A stretch of DNA of 64,000 nt, from positions 186,001 to 250,000 of the forward strand of contig NZ_ANBM01000002.1 in the NCBI RefSeq assembly GCF_002100115.1. Direction: 5' to 3'. The stretch comes from Anaerovibrio sp. JC8 (GTDB lineage Bacteria > Bacillota > Negativicutes > Selenomonadales > Selenomonadaceae). How positions within the stretch are numbered: the first letter of the stretch is position 1; each line of letters starts with the position of its first letter. The position numbers and the translations under genes were made by a program. Below, piece by piece: positions 1 to 8,375 of the stretch. Under the pieces are notes generated by a model. It was not told the DNA's origin and did no database searches. It saw only the letters and a program-made list of their open reading frames with translations.

Positions 1-89
1 GCCGTATTGTACGCCGTCCACCGCAGTTTTGCAATGATTGAACAAAATTAATTTAGGTGAATTTATATATGAAAGGAAAGTGCAAAAAA

Positions 90-374
90 ATGGTAGTAAA
101 TGGAATTGATGTAACCGTAAAGGGACTGAATGATGTCAGCGAGCAGGAAATCATGAGCTACATCGACATGCTGGAGGAGGAAAACGATGAGGATCTCAGC
201 AGCCTCACCATTTCCCCGGCAGAGGATGGCTCCGTGGCCCTGGATTACGTGTTACAGCCAGCCAAGTTCGAGCGTATCCGTCGCATCACTGGTTATCTGG
301 TGGGCACTATTGACCGCTGGAACAACGCCAAGCGTTCCGAGGAGCATGACCGCGTAAAGCATGGCCTTAATTAA
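90..374 (+). CDS. Small NrdD-type C-terminal domain protein (anaerobic ribonucleotide reductase)
   Basis: A 94-residue protein if started at ATG 90, which has a GGAAAG Shine-Dalgarno 9 bases upstream; ATG 69 and GTG 57 are in frame but have no good ribosome site. The last 30 residues (RRITGYL, DRWNNAKR, DRVKH) resemble the tail of class III anaerobic ribonucleoside-triphosphate reductases, while the first 60 residues are acidic and do not look catalytic. No glycyl-radical motif (RVxGY) or zinc cysteines are present, so it cannot be the catalytic subunit. Its 3' end overlaps nrdG by 14 bases, implying translational coupling and a shared role in anaerobic dNTP synthesis. Bases 1-51 may hold the end of another upstream frame but are too short to call. 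Confidence 0.7.
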   Translation: MVVNGIDVTVKGLNDVSEQEIMSYIDMLEEENDEDLSSLTISPAEDGSVALDYVLQPAKFERIRRITGYLVGTIDRWNNAKRSEEHDRVKHGLN

Positions 375-858
375 GCTAGCGGGTACGGTCAATGATTCAG
401 TTGTAGACGGTGAAGGTTACCGTTTTACCATCTTCACCCAGGGTTGCCCCCATAACTGCATTGGCTGCCACAATCCCCAGACCCATGATTTTGACGGAGG
501 TCATGAGGAAGATACTGATGATATACTGGGGACTATTCTGGATAATCCGTTGCTGCAGGGTGTCACCTTCAGTGGTGGCGAGCCCTTCTGCCAGCCGGTG
601 CCATTGACTGATTTGGCACGAAAGATTCATCAGCATGGCCTGGATGTGTGGTGCTATACCGGCTACACCATAGAACAGCTCTTAAGGGGAACCCAACAGC
701 AGGTGGAGCTGCTGAAGGAGCTGGATGTTCTGGTGGACGGCCCCTATCAGGAATGGAAGCGGGATATATCCCTCAGCTTCCGGGGCAGCAGTAATCAGCG
801 GGTTATTGATGTACAGGAAACACTGAAAAGAAACGAAGTCGTTTTATATGAGGTGTAA
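361..858 (+). CDS. nrdG: Anaerobic ribonucleoside-triphosphate reductase activating protein
   Basis: 165 residues, the usual length for NrdG, a radical SAM enzyme that installs the glycyl radical on NrdD using S-adenosylmethionine and a [4Fe-4S] cluster. The cluster motif CPHNCIGC (CX3CX2C) lies near residue 30, and TFSGGEPF near residue 70 is the SAM-binding GGE motif. The start overlaps the preceding NrdD-like gene by 14 bases, so the two are probably translated together. A strong hairpin terminator follows directly. Confidence 0.95.
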   Translation: MALIKLAGTVNDSVVDGEGYRFTIFTQGCPHNCIGCHNPQTHDFDGGHEEDTDDILGTILDNPLLQGVTFSGGEPFCQPVPLTDLARKIHQHGLDVWCYTGYTIEQLLRGTQQQVELLKELDVLVDGPYQEWKRDISLSFRGSSNQRVIDVQETLKRNEVVLYEV

Positions 859-871
859 TGACGTATGTTAC

Positions 872-893
872 GGGGAGATTTTCTCCCCTTTTT
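872..893 (+). terminator. Rho-independent terminator after nrdG
   Basis: Seven-base perfect stem GGGGAGA/TCTCCCC with a TTT loop, followed by TTTTT, 14 bases after the nrdG stop. Confidence 0.85.
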
Positions 894-932
894 CTTTTGC
901 CACTTTTTCTTGGCAACTTTTTGTTTCCTGCG

Positions 933-961
933 TTGACACCCATTTTTTCAAATGTTACACT
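933..961 (+). promoter_or_regulatory. Sigma-A type promoter for ilvA
   Basis: TTGACA at 933-938 and TACACT at 956-961 with an ideal 17-base spacer, 38 bases upstream of the ilvA start codon. Confidence 0.75.
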
Positions 962-998
962 TTTATGTAAATCATTTAATTAGTAAGGAGATAAGTCC

Positions 999-2246
999 AT
1001 GGCAGAAGAAGTTAAAGTAAATACTATAGAGGAAATACTGGAAAACACCACTATTGCCGATGTTTATAAGGCAGCCAAGCAGCTGGACGGAGTGGCCAAG
1101 AAAACCAAGCTCATTGAGAGCCCGTTTTTTTCTGACCTCTGCGGCAACAATGTTTATTTGAAGCCTGAAAACATGCAGAATACCGGCTCCTTTAAGCTGA
1201 GAGGCGCCTACAACAAGATCAGCCAGCTCAGCGATGAGGAAAAGAAAATTGGTGTTATTACTGCTTCTGCCGGTAACCACGCCCAGGGTGTAGCCTTTGC
1301 TGCCCAGCAGCTGGGAGTAAACGCAGTTATCTGTATGCCGGCCACCACCCCACTGTTAAAGGTGGAAGCCACCAGAGCCATGGGGGCCGAGGTAGTGCTT
1401 CACGGTGACAGCTTTGATGACGCTTATGCCAAATCCCTGGAGCTTCAGAAGAAAAAGGGCTATGTATATATTCATCCATTTAATGACAAGCAGGTTCTTC
1501 TGGGTCAGGGTACCACTGCCCTGGAAATCATTGACGAGCTGAAGGATGTGGATGCCATCCTGGTACCAATCGGCGGTGGCGGCTTTGCCAGCGGCGTGGC
1601 CCTGGCTACCAAGGCTGTTAATCCACACGTCAAGGTAATCGGCGTTGAGCCTGAGGGTGCAGCCTGCATGGAAAATTCCTTCGCAAGAGGACAGGTGTCC
1701 AGCCTGACAGCAGTGGATACAGTAGCTGACGGCTGTGCCGTTAAGACCCCTGGCGACCTTACCTATGCCTTCTGCAAAAAGTATCTTGACCAGATTATTA
1801 CCGTTTCCGAAATGGAAATCATGTCCGCTCTCCTTTCCCTTATTGAAAAGCACAAGCTTATCGCCGAGGGTGCAGGAGTACTGAGTCTGGCGGCCCTGAA
1901 CAAGCTGCCATTCAAGGGCAAGAAGGTAGTTGCCATTGTCAGCGGCGGTAATATTGATATCTCCACTATTTCTGCCCTGATCGACAAGGCACTTATTGCC
2001 AGAGGCCGTGTATTCTGCTTCTCCGTTCTCCTTCCTGACAAGCCGGGCCAGCTGGTAAATGTAGCCAAGATACTGGCAGACAACAATGCCAATGTTATCA
2101 AGCTGGACCACAACCAGTCCAAGGTTACTGACAGCTTCAAGAAGGTGGAGCTGCAGATTACTGTGGAAACCAACAATTTCGACCATATCAAGAAGCTGAC
2201 AAAGGCCCTTAACGATGCGGGCTATGCAGTGGAAAAGGTTTTTTAA
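999..2246 (+). CDS. ilvA: Threonine ammonia-lyase with ACT domain
   Basis: PLP-dependent deamination of threonine to 2-oxobutyrate, the entry step to isoleucine, or threonine catabolism. 415 residues: catalytic fold about 20-325 with the PLP lysine in SFKLRG (K66) and the phosphate-binding glycine loop PIGGGGFASG near 190; C-terminal ACT domain about 335-410. This is the short single-ACT form rather than the ~510-residue two-ACT E. coli IlvA, so a catabolic (TdcB-like) role cannot be excluded. ATG 999 has an AGTAAGGAGA ribosome site and its own 17-spacer promoter. Confidence 0.93.
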   Translation: MAEEVKVNTIEEILENTTIADVYKAAKQLDGVAKKTKLIESPFFSDLCGNNVYLKPENMQNTGSFKLRGAYNKISQLSDEEKKIGVITASAGNHAQGVAFAAQQLGVNAVICMPATTPLLKVEATRAMGAEVVLHGDSFDDAYAKSLELQKKKGYVYIHPFNDKQVLLGQGTTALEIIDELKDVDAILVPIGGGGFASGVALATKAVNPHVKVIGVEPEGAACMENSFARGQVSSLTAVDTVADGCAVKTPGDLTYAFCKKYLDQIITVSEMEIMSALLSLIEKHKLIAEGAGVLSLAALNKLPFKGKKVVAIVSGGNIDISTISALIDKALIARGRVFCFSVLLPDKPGQLVNVAKILADNNANVIKLDHNQSKVTDSFKKVELQITVETNNFDHIKKLTKALNDAGYAVEKVF

Positions 2247-2308
2247 AATTTTAATTAAAAATTAATATGGGTGTTCCATAATCAGATTGTCAAGAAAAAA
2301 TCAATAAT

Positions 2309-2388
2309 TTATCCACATTTTTTTCGAAAAGTGGATAACCATGTGGATAACTTGTGGTTTTAGTTGCATAAACTGCGAGTTATCCACA
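2309..2388. promoter_or_regulatory. Cluster of four DnaA boxes
   Basis: TTATCCACA occurs at 2309-2317 (+), 2342-2350 (-) and 2380-2388 (+); a one-mismatch box TTATCCACT is at 2330-2338 (-). Four boxes in 80 bases, with AT-rich tracts between, in the 231-base gap between ilvA and the NlpC/P60 gene. The last box lies 8 bases upstream of the -35 of the next promoter, so DnaA may regulate that gene; an origin-related or DnaA-titration function is also possible. Confidence 0.8.
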
Positions 2389-2396
2389 TTTTTTTG

Positions 2397-2425
2397 TTGT
2401 TAATTATATTTTTTTGTTTTATACT
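2397..2425 (+). promoter_or_regulatory. Promoter of the NlpC/P60 gene
   Basis: TTGTTA at 2397-2402 and TATACT at 2420-2425 with a 17-base spacer, immediately downstream of the fourth DnaA box. Confidence 0.6.
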
Positions 2426-2477
2426 TTAGTTGTGAAATTATGTTCCGAATCTTTGTAAAAAAGGTGGTGATTTCTGC

Positions 2478-3257
2478 ATGAGAAAAAAATTGCTTGTGGC
2501 CCTCTTTGCTGCCCTGACCTTTAGCTGTTCAATGGTTTCCGCCCAGACATTGACCATGAATTCCACTGGTCCCGAGGTGGTAACCGTACAGCAAAAGCTA
2601 AAGGATCTGGGCTATAACATCAAGAAGGTCACGGGAGTCTACGACAACAGTACCAAGCGGGCGGTACTGGCCTTTCAGCGGGACAACAAGATTAAGCTCA
2701 GCGGCGAAGTGGATGATAAAACCATGAAGGTTATCAACACATTAAAGCCGGGGAAGGTAAATACCAACGTAAATCCCCCGACGATAAAGCCATCCACAGG
2801 TTCCAATGACAATGGCAGCTCCGTCCTCCCAAGCAACTCCGTGAAGCCAAAGTACGTGCCTGAAAGCCAGCCTTTCCTGCCGAAAAACAAGGTTAACGGA
2901 ATTATCGCTACAGCCAAGAAGTACATTGGTGTAAAATATGTATCCGGCGGCACCACCCCAAAGGGCTTTGACTGCTCCGGCTACGTCCAGTACGTGTTCA
3001 AACAGAACGGCTTTTCATTACCACGTACTGCGGATATCCAGTACAAGCTGGGAAAATACGCTCCTGTCAGCAAGCTGGAGCCGGGAGATCTGGTATTCTT
3101 CCACACTGATTCCACCGGTGAAATTACTCACTGCGGTATTTATCTGGGCAAGGGACAGTTTATCCACGCTTCCTCCAGCAAGGGTATTCGGATTGATGAG
3201 CTTTCCAACGAATATTGGAAGAAGGCCTTTACAGCAGGCAAGCATATTGTAAAGTAA
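2478..3257 (+). CDS. Secreted NlpC/P60 peptidoglycan endopeptidase with PG-binding domain
   Basis: 259 residues. A signal peptide covers about residues 1-22 (cleavage probably after VSA). A peptidoglycan-binding type 1 domain is at about 28-90, then a Thr/Asn/Pro/Ser linker (95-135), then a C-terminal NlpC/P60 domain (138-259). The catalytic triad is visible as Cys166 in FDCSGY, His218 in THCGIYLG and His230 in FIHASS. The family cleaves gamma-D-glutamyl-diamino acid bonds in stem peptides, in the periplasm or cell wall. It is monocistronic, with its own promoter next to DnaA boxes and a terminator shared with the convergent chemoreceptor gene. The start has an AGGTGGTGA ribosome site. Confidence 0.92.
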   Translation: MRKKLLVALFAALTFSCSMVSAQTLTMNSTGPEVVTVQQKLKDLGYNIKKVTGVYDNSTKRAVLAFQRDNKIKLSGEVDDKTMKVINTLKPGKVNTNVNPPTIKPSTGSNDNGSSVLPSNSVKPKYVPESQPFLPKNKVNGIIATAKKYIGVKYVSGGTTPKGFDCSGYVQYVFKQNGFSLPRTADIQYKLGKYAPVSKLEPGDLVFFHTDSTGEITHCGIYLGKGQFIHASSSKGIRIDELSNEYWKKAFTAGKHIVK

Positions 3258-3301
3258 CCCGGAATTCATTCTTACAGCACTCATATTTTTATACAAACGA
3301 A

Positions 3302-3342
3302 AATCCCCATCAACGGATGCATCAGCACCATTGATGGGGATT
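3302..3342. terminator. Bidirectional hairpin terminator
   Basis: Perfect 12-base inverted repeat (3302-3313 with 3331-3342), 17-base loop, between convergent genes; T/A-rich flanks on both sides. Confidence 0.75.
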
Positions 3343-3358
3343 ATTATTTTATGTAAAT

Positions 3359-4387
3359 TTATCTGGCAGAGCTGTTGTTTGCCAAATCTACCAGCTGGGA
3401 TGCAGTCTCGGAAAGGGAAGTGAGCTCCTGAGCCACATCGGAGATCGCAGCGGACTGCTGACCAACGATATCAGAGGTAGCCTCACCCTTGGCAACAGTT
3501 TCCTGAACAGACTCACCGATACGGTCAGTAAATTCCTGAATCTTATCAACAGTCTCACGGGAGCTGTCAGCCAGCTTACCGATTTCCTCGGATACAACGG
3601 CAAAACCGGCACCGGCAGTACCGGCACGGGCAGCCTCGATGGAGGCGTTAAGACCAAGGAGACGGGTCTGCTTGGCAATATCACGGATAAGGGAGGTGAA
3701 CTCGTTAATCTTGCCGGAAATCTCAGATACATTCTGAATCTCCACGTTCAGGCCCTTCTGGTTATCGTTTACATCGTTGGCAGAAGCAGCCAGCTCCTCC
3801 ATTGCTGCGGAGCAATGAAGAACGGTATCATTAATGGAGCTGGCCAAGGCCTTCAGGCGATACTCCATATAGCCAATGTTGGAAAGGGTAGTAGCCATAA
3901 GGAAAAGGCAATCGGCAGCCTGCTCCAGACGAGCCCTTGGAACAATCTGGATCTTGCGGACAGCCTCAACGTACTTTTCCGGGTCTACATTAATTTCTCT
4001 TGCATAATTACGGAACTTCTCCTCATCTGGTGGAGAGGTCAAAATCTGACCACCGAGAATGGAACCAATCTGCTTGCCGTTAAGCAGAATAGGTGCACCG
4101 AAGTCCATAAGGCCGGCATGGCACTCATATACAGATGGACGACCGGTTCTCGCTGCGGTCTCACCGCCACGCTTGTCGCACTCCTCGCAACGGCGGCAGC
4201 CTTCCTTGGAATCACGGGTATACTTCATGCAAAAATCGGACCAGTCGGTAGGTCTGGTAATCGGCTTACCATCCGCATCAACAGTTACTGCAGTCATACC
4301 TACTGCACGGGCGAATGTATCCTGGAATTTCTGCAGGAAATCCATGTCAAAAATATCCTGCACGCGAATATTCTCTAAATCTGCCAT
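3359..4387 (-). CDS. Soluble chemoreceptor: PocR-type sensory domain plus MCP signalling domain
   Basis: 342 residues with no membrane segment or signal peptide. Residues about 10-175 form a PocR-like ligand-binding domain with a cysteine cluster (C53, C64, C67, C70, C89), seen in regulators that sense small metabolites or metals. Residues about 190-342 are a short methyl-accepting chemotaxis signalling module, including the hairpin region [20 protein letters not shown]. It would act in the cytoplasm with CheA/CheW, which are not in the window. AAGGAGAGGTG precedes ATG 4387. The ligand cannot be told from sequence. Confidence 0.88.
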   Translation of the reverse strand: MADLENIRVQDIFDMDFLQKFQDTFARAVGMTAVTVDADGKPITRPTDWSDFCMKYTRDSKEGCRRCEECDKRGGETAARTGRPSVYECHAGLMDFGAPILLNGKQIGSILGGQILTSPPDEEKFRNYAREINVDPEKYVEAVRKIQIVPRARLEQAADCLFLMATTLSNIGYMEYRLKALASSINDTVLHCSAAMEELAASANDVNDNQKGLNVEIQNVSEISGKINEFTSLIRDIAKQTRLLGLNASIEAARAGTAGAGFAVVSEEIGKLADSSRETVDKIQEFTDRIGESVQETVAKGEATSDIVGQQSAAISDVAQELTSLSETASQLVDLANNSSAR

Positions 4388-4470
4388 AAATAAACACCTC
4401 TCCTTGTGAAGTTAGTTTCAAACACACGGTCAAAAAAATCTTTCTAAATCGTCAAAAGATGGATAGTAAC

Positions 4471-4499
4471 ATTATACCTTTAATAATTAATTTAAACAA
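4471..4499 (-). promoter_or_regulatory. Promoter of the soluble chemoreceptor gene
   Basis: On the minus strand, TTGTTT (4494-4499), 17-base spacer, TATAAT (4471-4476), 84 bases before the start codon. Confidence 0.55.
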
Positions 4500-4505
4500 C
4501 TAAAA

Positions 4506-5429
4506 TTATGTACGAGAGCCTTCAACTCCTTCACCCGTCCATTTGGGAATATACTCCTCCCGGGCAGCCCCGGGGTCCTGAACAAAGCATCTGGAAAAGC
4601 CCAGCTCCAGTGCATAATCCACCACGGAATCATACTCAAAGGTGGTGAGACGGCGCTTTAGCTTGGGATGAGTAAGGGCCTTGTAGGCTGGGGTATACTG
4701 ATTCATTATGCTCACCATAATGCTGTCCCCAAATTCCTCCCACAGCCATTTCAACAGCTCCATGCTGTCTCTGCGGGCTCCTGGTAAAATCATGTGGCGT
4801 ACCAGCACTCCCCTTTGAAGAATGCCGTCCTTAACCACGGCCTCTCCGGTGAGCTGAACCATTTTTCTGATGGCCTGGGAAGCCACCTGAAAATAATCCG
4901 CCGCCCCGGAATACTCATCTGCCAAATCCGCCGAAAAATACTTTAAGTCCGGCAAAAAAACATCTACATTTTCCCGCAACATTTCCAATGTGGAAATATT
5001 TTCGTATCCACTTGAATTATACACCACGGGTAATGAAAAACCCTTTTTTTTAGCAAAAAATAATCCATTAATTATTTGAGGAACGTAATGGGTAGGCGTA
5101 ACCAAATCCAAAGTAGCCGCTCCCCGCAGCTGCTGCTCATAAAATATTTCCCCCAGACGCTCATCGGAGACCTCTATCCCCTGACGTCCGTGGCTTATTT
5201 CGTGATTCTGGCAGAACATACAGCGAAGGCTGCAGCCGGAAAAGAATACCGTGCCAGCCCCCTTTTCCCCGGCAATAACCGGCTCCTCCCAGGGGTGCAG
5301 GCTCACCAGGGCCACCCTGGCCTCAGTGCCGCCCCCGCAGAACCCCTGGCCTGACAGGCGGTCAGTATGGCACCGCCGTGGACACAGGGTACAGTCGGCC
5401 AATAATTCCTTATTTATCATGGAGCTCAT
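4506..5429 (-). CDS. PflX-like radical SAM protein
   Basis: 307 residues related to pyruvate-formate-lyase activating enzymes (COG1313 type). The radical SAM motif CSLRCMFC (C66, C70, C73; CX3CX2C) is clear. Four more cysteines near the N-terminus (C13, C16, C20, C31) could hold an extra metal or cluster. The substrate is unknown for this family. ATG 5429 overlaps the TGA of the upstream sulfatase gene (ATGA) and has GGAGGAAAAG before it, so it is the last gene of the DeoR-sulfatase-radical SAM operon. Confidence 0.82.
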   Translation of the reverse strand: MSSMINKELLADCTLCPRRCHTDRLSGQGFCGGGTEARVALVSLHPWEEPVIAGEKGAGTVFFSGCSLRCMFCQNHEISHGRQGIEVSDERLGEIFYEQQLRGAATLDLVTPTHYVPQIINGLFFAKKKGFSLPVVYNSSGYENISTLEMLRENVDVFLPDLKYFSADLADEYSGAADYFQVASQAIRKMVQLTGEAVVKDGILQRGVLVRHMILPGARRDSMELLKWLWEEFGDSIMVSIMNQYTPAYKALTHPKLKRRLTTFEYDSVVDYALELGFSRCFVQDPGAAREEYIPKWTGEGVEGSRT

Positions 5430-7469
5430 TTCTTTTCCTCCATAAGGCCTTCATCCAAAATAAAGCCGTATTTTGGCAGCCACCAGGATATGGAGCGGAT
5501 GGTATCGCAATAAATCTGCATTTCCAGAACATCAATAGGCGGCCCCGGATTATTCGGGTCAACAGCTATAGGCTGCAGCGGATAGATATCCGCCTCTCCG
5601 AAATAATCCCTGGTAAACCACACGGCGTAATTTACCCCCATGTTATTTTGACGGGTAAGGCTGGAGCCTATGGATATGTACTGATACCCCTCCGGGGCAA
5701 TCATTTCCAAAAGAGTAGGCCCTATATCGATCTGACTTCCCGCGGCCTTTGGAATCAGCAGATCAGGGGTTACTCCCCTGCCGGTTATAATGAAAGGCAC
5801 CCCATAGCGCTCATAAATGGACGGTGTCTTATCAATGTTGTACCGCTCTGCATGGTCGCCCACAACCAGCACCAGACTGTCAGGATATTTTTCCTTAATG
5901 GTTTTGATAAATTTGGCCATTTCCCTGTCAGCGTACCAGAAGTGCCCCAGCTGGTTTAACAGCTCAGCATCGTCCTTGGCTTCATCAGGAAGGCCGTCAA
6001 TTACCTTCTGGGCCTCAAAGCCCTTGGATTCCAGATCCACATTGAATGGAGAATGGTTGGAAACATTAAGAATAACGTGGAAGCTGTCCTTGTCCGGCTC
6101 TATGCCCTCCAGCACGGCCTGATAAAGATATTCGTCATCCACGCCCCACACACTGCCGGTGGACTCCGATGGCATACTGCCTTTGCCATGGAAATGGTCG
6201 AAGCCCTGGGCCAGCACAAAGGGCTCTATCCGCTCCCAGGTGGCCGGTCCCGCATACCACATGGTGGTATCATATCCCAGCTGCTTCATCTGGGGAGCTA
6301 TGGCCGTAGGATATGGTGCCGCAAAGGATTCCGGCATAGTGGTAAGATACAGGTTGGCATCGGCCAATCCCGTAACAATACCCGTTACTGCTGAAACAGT
6401 GCTGCCCCCATTTGGCAAAAAGGCCGGACAATAGGCCGTATCCTTTTCCCCGATAATTGACCTCATGCCGTCGGCAATATGCAGATTCTTGTATTTATCC
6501 AATAAAGGCCAGTTGGCATAGCTCTCGGAAACAATCAAAAAGACGTGCTTCGGCTTTTCCAGCACCGGACCCTGGGCAGTTCTGGCAAGATAATCCGCCA
6601 GATTATTGCTGTCAGGATTTTTTCCTGTCAGATGGGCCGCCAGCTCCCTTATCTGCTGGGGAGTAAAATCCAGGCCCTCAGAGGACAGCAGACGCCCATT
6701 CATGCGGTAGCCTCGATAAATGGCCTGATAATCATCCAAAATGGCTTCATTCAAAAAGGAGTCCCTGGTAATGCCGGCATTTTCCCAGCTGACGGAATTT
6801 TCCCAGCTGAGGCTGCCCCCGAAAAACACCAGACGGGACACCAGAAACAAAACTGCCAGCACAAGGATTTTCTCGGCCATGGCCCCATATCTGCCGGAGC
6901 TGGCCAGCCTTCCCCTTATGCCCAGCCTCTCTGTAAGCTGAAGCTCCAAAAAATTTATTGAGAAGCCACCAGATAAGAGCCGCCACCAATAGGGCCCCTG
7001 CCAGTCTGAGGTGCAGATTGAACTCCTGCACCAGAGACACAAAGAGGGCATATACATCGTCATTGGCTGTATTAAAGAGAATCTGATGAAATCTTGAATG
7101 GAACTGGTGATAATATGGAATGCTGGCAAAAAACAGAATGGCTGTCACTGCCGAAGCCAGGGCATTCATCACCTTGAATACCACACGAGCTGCCCTGGTG
7201 CTGATAATTCCCACCAAGACCGCCGGCAGGCCCACCACCAGGGTAATGATTCCCGCCGTCTGGATACTGAGGCGGGTACCCCCGAATACGGCCAACCATA
7301 TATCCGGAGAGCCAACACCGGGAGCCATATAGTCATGGAGCATTCCAATAAATATCACACGGCAAACAGAAAGGACTGAGAGATAAAAAAGAAATACCTT
7401 CAGCCCCTTGATTATAAGATTATAATAATTGTTCCAGTCCTTAAACCGGTTTGTACTGCTACTTGTCAT
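5426..7469 (-). pseudogene. LtaS/MdoB-family membrane sulfatase, split by a one-base frameshift
   Basis: Two overlapping reading frames make one protein. Frame 1 (from ATG 7469) encodes about 172 residues with several transmembrane segments. The sulfatase-fold domain lies in another frame, from about 6950 to the stop at 5426. The frames join at a run of six T on the coding strand (6948-6953): removing one T gives a continuous ~680-residue protein typical of lipoteichoic-acid synthase-like phosphoglycerol or phosphoethanolamine transferases. The putative nucleophile region GGSTVSAVTG and the metal-binding VVGDHAERY are intact, so the break is recent, a sequencing error, or phase-variable. A diderm would use it on periplasmic glycans or lipids rather than classical LTA. 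Confidence 0.8.
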
Positions 7470-7489
7470 ATTACTTCCTTATGAAAATA

Positions 7490-8257
7490 CTATGGCACAA
7501 TAATTTCTACGCCGTAATCAGCCGCTGCCTTGCGTATCTTCTCCTCCGGCAGGGCATCCGTAATGAGACCGGACAGGGTGTCCAGAGTGGCATAGTTGTA
7601 GTTGCCATCAGTGCTGAGCTTTTTGGCCTCAGCCACCACATAGGCCCGCTTGCTAACCCGGATAATCCGGGCCTTGTTGATGCCATCCTCAATGTCATAG
7701 GTGGACACGCTGTTTTCCATAACATCAACACCCACTGCCCCCACAAAGGCAATATCCGGCTTGAGGCGGGAAATGAAATCCATGGTCATGCCACCCCAAA
7801 AGCCATCACGGCTCTTGTTAATCTTGCCACCGGCGAAAATAACCCGTATTCTTGGATGACGGGCCAAAATAATCAGAATATCTATCATGTTGGTGACAAT
7901 GGTCAGCTCCCGCTGGTCCTTTATGAGCAGCTCGGCAATGGCCAGATTGCTGGTGGAAATATCCAAAAATACCATATCGTGCTCATGAATAAGCTTCACA
8001 GCAGCCTGGGCAATGCGGCGCTTGGCATCCACATCGGAGCCCTTGTGCTTGCTGACCTCAATGGCGTGAATATTCTCCCGGATAACCACGGCACCGCCAT
8101 AGGTTCTCTTTAGGCGGCCCTGCTTCTCCAGGGATCCCAGATCCTTGCGGATACAGTCATCGGTTACATTAAACTTGGCACTAAGCTCCTTAACCCGAAC
8201 CTTGCCCTCGGCGTTAAGCATGTTCATAATGCTTTCCTGGCGCTCTTCTAAAAACAT
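7490..8257 (-). CDS. DeoR/GlpR-family transcriptional regulator
   Basis: 255 residues. The N-terminal winged helix-turn-helix (about 1-57: RQESIMNML, VRVKELSAKFNVTDDCIRKDL) is followed by the DeoR sugar-phosphate sensor domain (about 75-235) with the usual GG and D/S-rich loops. Such regulators normally repress sugar or nucleoside catabolism genes and are released by a phosphorylated intermediate. It lies 20 bases upstream of the sulfatase gene on the same strand and probably leads that operon. AAGGA precedes ATG 8257. Confidence 0.9.
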   Translation of the reverse strand: MFLEERQESIMNMLNAEGKVRVKELSAKFNVTDDCIRKDLGSLEKQGRLKRTYGGAVVIRENIHAIEVSKHKGSDVDAKRRIAQAAVKLIHEHDMVFLDISTSNLAIAELLIKDQRELTIVTNMIDILIILARHPRIRVIFAGGKINKSRDGFWGGMTMDFISRLKPDIAFVGAVGVDVMENSVSTYDIEDGINKARIIRVSKRAYVVAEAKKLSTDGNYNYATLDTLSGLITDALPEEKIRKAAADYGVEIIVP

Positions 8258-8375
8258 CTATCCCACGTCCTTACAAACATTTTAATACTAAGAATTTTCC
8301 CGTTATTACTTTATCATATTTCATATTCTTTTGCACGCAATTCAAAAAAAATGTACAAAAGGAAAAATTCAGAGC

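Noticed and set aside
2309-2388. Definite chromosomal origin
   Set aside because: Boxes are convincing, but there is no dnaA, dnaN or clear unwinding element; kept as a finding, not as an origin call.
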